DNA from: Zygnema cylindricum
Lineage: Eukaryota; Streptophyta; Zygnematophyceae; Zygnematales; Zygnemataceae
Assembly (NCBI GenBank): GCA_037447655.1
Contig: JBBHKE010002571.1
Location: forward strand, 1-64,000
Direction of reading: 5' to 3'
Length of the DNA: 64,000 bases
Below, piece after piece: positions 59,801 through 64,000 of this stretch. Each line of letters begins with the position of its first letter. The first letter of the stretch is position 1. The notes below the pieces were generated by a model. It did no database searches. It worked only from the letters and a program-made list of their open reading frames with translations, and was not told where the DNA came from. Made by a program: the position numbers and the translations under genes.

Positions 59801-62800
59801 GGATGTCAAAGTTAATGTGTGTTCATGAAATATATCGTTATTTGTTCCATGTCTATAAGCCAGACTGTTTCAATATAATGTCAACGAAGAAAAAAATCTC
59901 TATCATCTCCAGAAATTGCCCCATAAGTTTTTCTGAGTCTTACTCACTATGCCCCGTGTCATTCAGAGAGCCGCAATATCCACTCGTCGAATATGTCATA
60001 AAAACACAGGTGCTCTAATGTCTCTTTTAATGCCTCATAATTGAATGAAAAAGGAAAATAATTTGTCCTTCAATGGCACTTGTTTAATGCCCTGATCATA
60101 CGATGAAAGGTCAAACAAAAATTGCGTGAATATCATTGCCGAATGTTTCTTGTGATTTATGTCCAATGTCCGGTAATTTCTTGTAATCCAACTTGTGTTT
60201 TATGTCCAATGTTCTTCAGCTTTTCATTCTTTGTGTCCAATGTCCTTCAATTTTCTACGCTATTTTGTCTACTGTCCTCTCACGTTTCATTCTTTATGTC
60301 CCATGCCCACCAATTTCTCGTGTTTTCTGTCCAATGTCCTCCAATGTTCCATTCTTTATGTTCAATGTCCTTCAATTTCTTGCGTTTTTCATCCAATGTC
60401 CTCCAACATGTCATGCTTTTATGTTCTTTTATCCTAATTTCTTGTGTTTTTTGTTCCAATGTCCTTCTAGGCACTCGGTGTGCTTGCATCAATGCGGCAT
60501 CTCTGGCATTGGCGCATGCCGGCATTCCGTTGCGTGACATTGTCGCGGCATGTGCAGCCGGCTTTCTTTCAGGCAAAGTTTTACTAGGTGGGTAAGATCC
60601 AGAGGCAAGAATAATAACTCAAGAGGATTCTCAAGCGTAGTATACAAGGTGGGTAAGGTTTATGGACAAGAACTATAACTTTGGAAGATTTTCAAGTATA
60701 GAATACTAAGAAGGTAAGGTTTAGAGATAAATGAATACCCTAGGATGAAACAAAAACAATAACTCAGGAGGATAAGCATAGTATACTGTGCGGGTAAGGT
60801 TGTCCTAGAAGGAAACAAAAACGATAACCGAAAGCAGTGGGAGAGTTCTCAAGCGTAGTATACTAGGAAGGTAAATTATAGGGATAAAAACACAACCTTA
60901 GAAAGATTTTCGAGCATACTATTGTTTTACACACGAGTTAGTGATATTGCAATAATATTGTATTGTGCCTAAGCTAATCTTGGGCGTTTGTGGCTTTTTT
61001 GTTGTCACATTATTACTAAATAAGTAGAGGGTGTTTATTTTGGCAAAAATAATGCTCTATGAGGATTTTTACGTTTGGTATTTATTATGGCCGAATTGCC
61101 AGTGGTTACTATTGCATCAAATTCTTTCTCTCGTAAATGTGTTAGGTTGTATGAAACGTTAGTATTGTTTCAGTAATGAATTCATGAATGTGTGATTTAT
61201 GTAGACCAGAAGGGATTTCTTTCCCTAGAGGTAAACATAACGAGACCAACGTTTCCCTCTCTCTCTCTCTTTTTTCTCACCCTCTCTCTCTCCCTCTCGC
61301 TCTTCCTCTCCTTCCTCTCCCTCTCCCTCTCCCTCTGCCTCTCCCTCTCCTCTCCCTCTCCCTCTCCCCCTCCCTCTCCCTCTCTCTCTCCCTCTCTCTC
61401 CCTCTCCCGCTCCCCCTCCCCCTTCCCTTCCCCTCTCTCTCATCATTGCAAAAATGGAAATCCCATGTGAGCCTGCATTTGGTTTTATCACACGTTTTAT
61501 ATATACATATATCACACACATGTATATTTTAAACTTTGGTGTTTCTTTTTTTCCTTTCGTTTTGAATAGATCTCAATTTTGCGGAAGATAGTGGAGGAGG
61601 GCCGGATTTGACTATCGGAATTTTGCCACAAGACAACAAAATTTCTCTTTTACAGGTACTTTTTTGGAAAATTACCTTTCAATTTTTATTCGAGTGTTTA
61701 AGGACAAGAATTCGTTTCATAATAATAATAAAGCATAGTCATCCACTTGGTTTTCTGTTTTACCTCCCTCCTCTCACTCTCCTTAGTTTTTTGAGTTCTA
61801 GTTTTGTAGTTAGAAATCTTGAGGGTGTTCTTTTGAAGGGATGTAAAGGATATTTGCTCAAATACATTTTGAGTTTATGAAAACACAAAAAATATTATTT
61901 GATTCACTATTGATTTTTGCTTAAATATCCAAACTAGTTGAAAAAGGTTATTGGATGAATCTGGTCTCTTTCTTTGGAGTTCTCTTCCTTTCTTGCCCTT
62001 TTTTTCTATTCCTTGGCCTTCAATTTTTCTTTTTTTCTTTTTACATTTGGGATTTTGTGGTTTTGGGGTTTTTATATTTTATTGAAATTTTGGCCTTTTT
62101 GGTTATGTTGTAGATGGACGCTAAACTTCCTGAAGATATTTTTGAAGAAGCTTTAAAAGCAGCGATGAAAGGATGCAAAGAAGTGGCAAGTAAGATTAGA
62201 GAGGTAAGCTTTTTCGAACCTTCAATCATGTTTTGTTTTTTTTTCATGTTTTTTCCCTTTCTCTTTGTCTATTTTTTTTTAAGCTTCTGGAAAGCATCGT
62301 TTTGCTTTTGTTATAGTGGATGTTTGTTTTTGTTCTTATTTGCACCTTTCTTGTTTTTTCCTTTGAACAAGTGTACATTCGATATATATTTTGTATACAT
62401 ACATAGTTTTTTCATACTCTAATTGCATATATACAAGTACATCTCCGTGTGAAGTATGCGCATATGTTATGTATGTTGCAGGCATATGTATGTACATTTT
62501 GTTTTTACGGATATATATATATATATTTCATCATCAGTCCCAGCTTCATAGTAAGATGTAAGAAAAATAAAAAATTAACTGAATATTAAATCATTTGTGA
62601 GGGTTTCACTCCATCTCCCTCTCCCTCTCCCTCCCTCTCACTCTCTCCCTCTCCCTCACCCTCGCCCTCACCCTCGCCCTCACCATCACCCTCACCCTTC
62701 CTCTCCCTCTCTATTTCCCCCTCCCCCTCCCTCTCTATTTCCCCCTCCCCCTCCCTCTCCCTCTCCCCTTCCCCTTCTACCTCCCCCATAAATATATATA

Positions 62801-63029
62801 TGATAATAATAATTTATATGCATGAGCACACGTGTTTGAGGGGTCTATTCTTCAGGTATGGTGAAAAGCCCGTGTACTCCCAAAAAAGAGAAGGGGGACG
62901 GAGAAGCGTTGTAAGAAAAACTACTAATTCTTTTCTTTGTTTTTTTTTTCGGATTTTGTCATCTTGTGGCAGGCTCTTTTGGCACATACGGAAAAACTAG
63001 CTATAGCTCGAGGACCTACCAGAGACTAA
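56239..63029 (+). CDS. RRP41: exosome complex subunit RRP41 (RNase PH-like, EXOSC4/Ski6)
   Basis: Eleven exons: 56239-56292, 56554-56600, 57875-57935, 58246-58284, 58512-58579, 59199-59277, 59510-59546, 60471-60587, 61570-61655, 62114-62203 and 62973-63029. All introns are GT-AG and all phases fit. The total is 735 bases, 244 residues plus TAA, close to the 241 of Arabidopsis RRP41. The protein opens [18 protein letters not shown] and continues with [61 protein letters not shown] and [22 protein letters not shown], all hallmark RNase PH-fold blocks of RRP41. It forms part of the six-subunit ring of the RNA exosome in nucleus and cytoplasm, which processes and degrades RNA 3' to 5'. Plant RRP41 is reported to retain phosphorolytic activity; whether this copy does was not judged. 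Confidence 0.95.
57080..57300. repeat. TTAGGGTTACCTTCAA tandem array in RRP41 intron 2
   Basis: About a dozen 16-bp units of the form ATTAGGGTTACCTTCA. Upstream (56615-56665, 56880-56985) are further TTTAGGG/TTTTAGGG words. These are telomere-like words within an intron, not a telomere. Confidence 0.9.
57500..57575. repeat. GGGAGG tract in RRP41 intron 2
   Basis: Purine-only GGGGAGGG words. The short open frames across it are artefacts. Confidence 0.85.
58580..58930. repeat. pyrimidine-rich stretch in RRP41 intron 5
   Basis: CTCTCCC/TTCCTC-rich sequence. Open frames here (both strands) lie in an intron and are compositional. Confidence 0.75.
60160..60470. repeat. TGTCCAATGTCCTTCAATTT repeats in RRP41 intron 7
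   Basis: About eight imperfect units of 35-40 bp with CCAATGTCCTTCAATTT or CCAATGTCCTCCAA. The last unit supplies the 3' splice site of exon 8 (CCAATGTCCTTCTAG). Confidence 0.85.
60588..60920. repeat. tandem repeat of about 70 bp in RRP41 intron 8
   Basis: Four to five degenerate units. Each has GGTGGGTAAGGTT or AAGGTAAGGTT, AACAATAACTC-like words and TTCTCAAGCGTAGTATAC. The first unit begins at the real donor of exon 8, so the donor-like phrase is repeated. Confidence 0.75.
61250..61440. repeat. CCCTCT tract in RRP41 intron 8
   Basis: Nearly pure pyrimidine, including perfect CCCTCT runs. Open frames are artefacts. Confidence 0.9.
62605..62790. repeat. CCCTCT/CCCTCG tract in RRP41 intron 10
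   Basis: CTCCCTCTCCCTC and CACCCTCGCCCT hexamer-based repeat in the last intron of the gene. Confidence 0.9.
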
Positions 63030-63500
63030 AACAAAAGAAAAACAAAACATAAAGCATAAAAAACAAAATAACTAGAAAAACAGAACGACCATAAAAACAG
63101 AAAAATGCCCGAAAAAAAAGGTGTGACGCAAACATAAAGATTAAAATCGAAATGAATACACAGACAGAAATGTGGTGAGGAGAGGAGCTATGCAGAAGTA
63201 AATAAAAATCATGAAATAAAAGTCATTTTCTGGTTATGTATATTAAAAGTTCAATTTTTCATTCTCTTTTGTGGTACGGTCAATTTTTTGCGAAGTCTTT
63301 CTAACAAAAGGTGATTTTTTTTGAGTTCCATGTTTCCTTCAAAACATTTAACATCATTTTTCTTGGTCACTTTTGTCTTTACATCGATTTTTTTTTAGAA
63401 ATTTATTTTAAAAAACATTTGTAAATGTGTTTCTAGAAAATATTTGTAAGAAAAGTGGTGCGAATTTCTCTAAAAAGTTGATGGTTCTAACACATGGTGG
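63030..63500. other. 3' flank of RRP41
   Basis: A-rich sequence directly after the stop codon (probable 3' UTR), then AT-rich DNA. No other gene is visible. Confidence 0.5.
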
Positions 63501-63509
63501 AGGCTCCTC

Positions 63510-63770
63510 GAGTCCATAATCCCTCCGTTATCTCTTTGTTATCCATCCATTATCCATCCTTATCTATCCGTTATATATCCGGTATCCCTCTGTTATTTAC
63601 CCGTTATCTATCTGTTATCCCTCCATTATTCCTATGTTATCCATCCGTTATCTTTCCATTACATATTTGTTATTCCTCCGTTACCCCTTCGCTATCCCTT
63701 TGTTATCCCTCCGTTATCCCTCTGCTATACATCCGTTATTTATTTGTTATCCATCTGTTATATACAACCT
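63510..63770. repeat. 10-bp CCGTTATCCC array
   Basis: About 25 imperfect decamers (CCGTTATCCA, CTGTTATCCC, CCATTATCC). The open frame over it is repeat-derived. Confidence 0.9.
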
Positions 63771-64000
63771 TTCTGTTGTGTGCCTTTTGGATACACTAAT
63801 AACGTTATGAAGAGTAAAAAGCTTTAGGTCATCGATGTCGAGATAGGCTCTCACATCCTTAAATAGTGTCGACTTTATTTGAGAAAGTTGTCGTTTTTCT
63901 TAAGGATTTTGGTAGACTCTTACTTAAGTTCTTTTTCTATCCTTCCTCGAAGTTTTCTATTTCAGTTTTTTTTTTTTTCTTGTATAAAGCACACATGTTA

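Noticed and set aside
60122-60595. 157-codon open frame covering exon 8 of RRP41
   Set aside because: Only its last 39 codons are real exon sequence. The upstream part is the intronic TGTCCAATGTCC repeat.
61188-61532. 114-codon open frame on the + strand and frames opposite to it
   Set aside because: Located in RRP41 intron 8 over a CCCTCT tract; low complexity only.

Overview
This is a eukaryotic nuclear window with three spliced protein-coding genes, all on the + strand, separated by a very repeat-rich landscape. The organism is most likely from the green lineage, perhaps a streptophyte (charophyte-type) alga with a large genome. Two things point there: the RRP41 exosome protein reads most like the land-plant form, and there is a GT77-type glycosyltransferase gene. 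The species cannot be fixed from sequence alone. Most open frames longer than 60 codons are artefacts of low-complexity tracts or lie inside transposable elements.

Layout. 1-11 kb: no gene. It holds kilobase-scale pure polypyrimidine and polypurine tracts, (AT)n runs and a two-part minisatellite of about 62 bp (6.89-7.49 and 8.33-8.99 kb) around a mariner-type MITE. 11.6-14.5 kb: a nest of non-autonomous DNA transposons (mariner-type, two hAT-type families, a long foldback) with readable target-site duplications. 15.4-17.9 kb: a two-exon gene for a secretory-pathway protein of 700 residues with a C-terminal GT77/nucleotide-diphospho-sugar transferase domain. 18.6-27 kb: further MITEs, a PIF/Harbinger-like family with 3-bp TWA duplications, and a decayed hAT transposase.

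27.6-36.9 kb: a four-exon gene for a small protein, tentatively UPF0643-like. Its second exon is split by a 6,056-bp Ty1/copia element (copy A, + strand, 5-bp duplication GATGA). 38.4-44.5 kb: a second, older copia element of the same family (copy B, - strand, duplication GCGTG). 45-55.8 kb: nested MITEs, two Harbinger-like elements placed head to tail, and degenerate repeat arrays. 56.2-63.0 kb: a complete 11-exon RRP41/EXOSC4 gene (244 codons, every junction GT-AG and in phase) whose introns are filled by different minisatellites. 63-64 kb: a short GTTATC-type array and AT-rich sequence.

The three host genes have no obvious common pathway: a cell-wall/glycoprotein glycosyltransferase, a small protein of unknown role, and a core RNA-exosome subunit. 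The most notable signals are the disrupted exon, with its frame continuous across the duplicated target; a UAG followed by CAAUCA (the CARYYA readthrough context) shared by both copia copies between integrase and reverse transcriptase; and transposon nests whose insertion order can be read directly.
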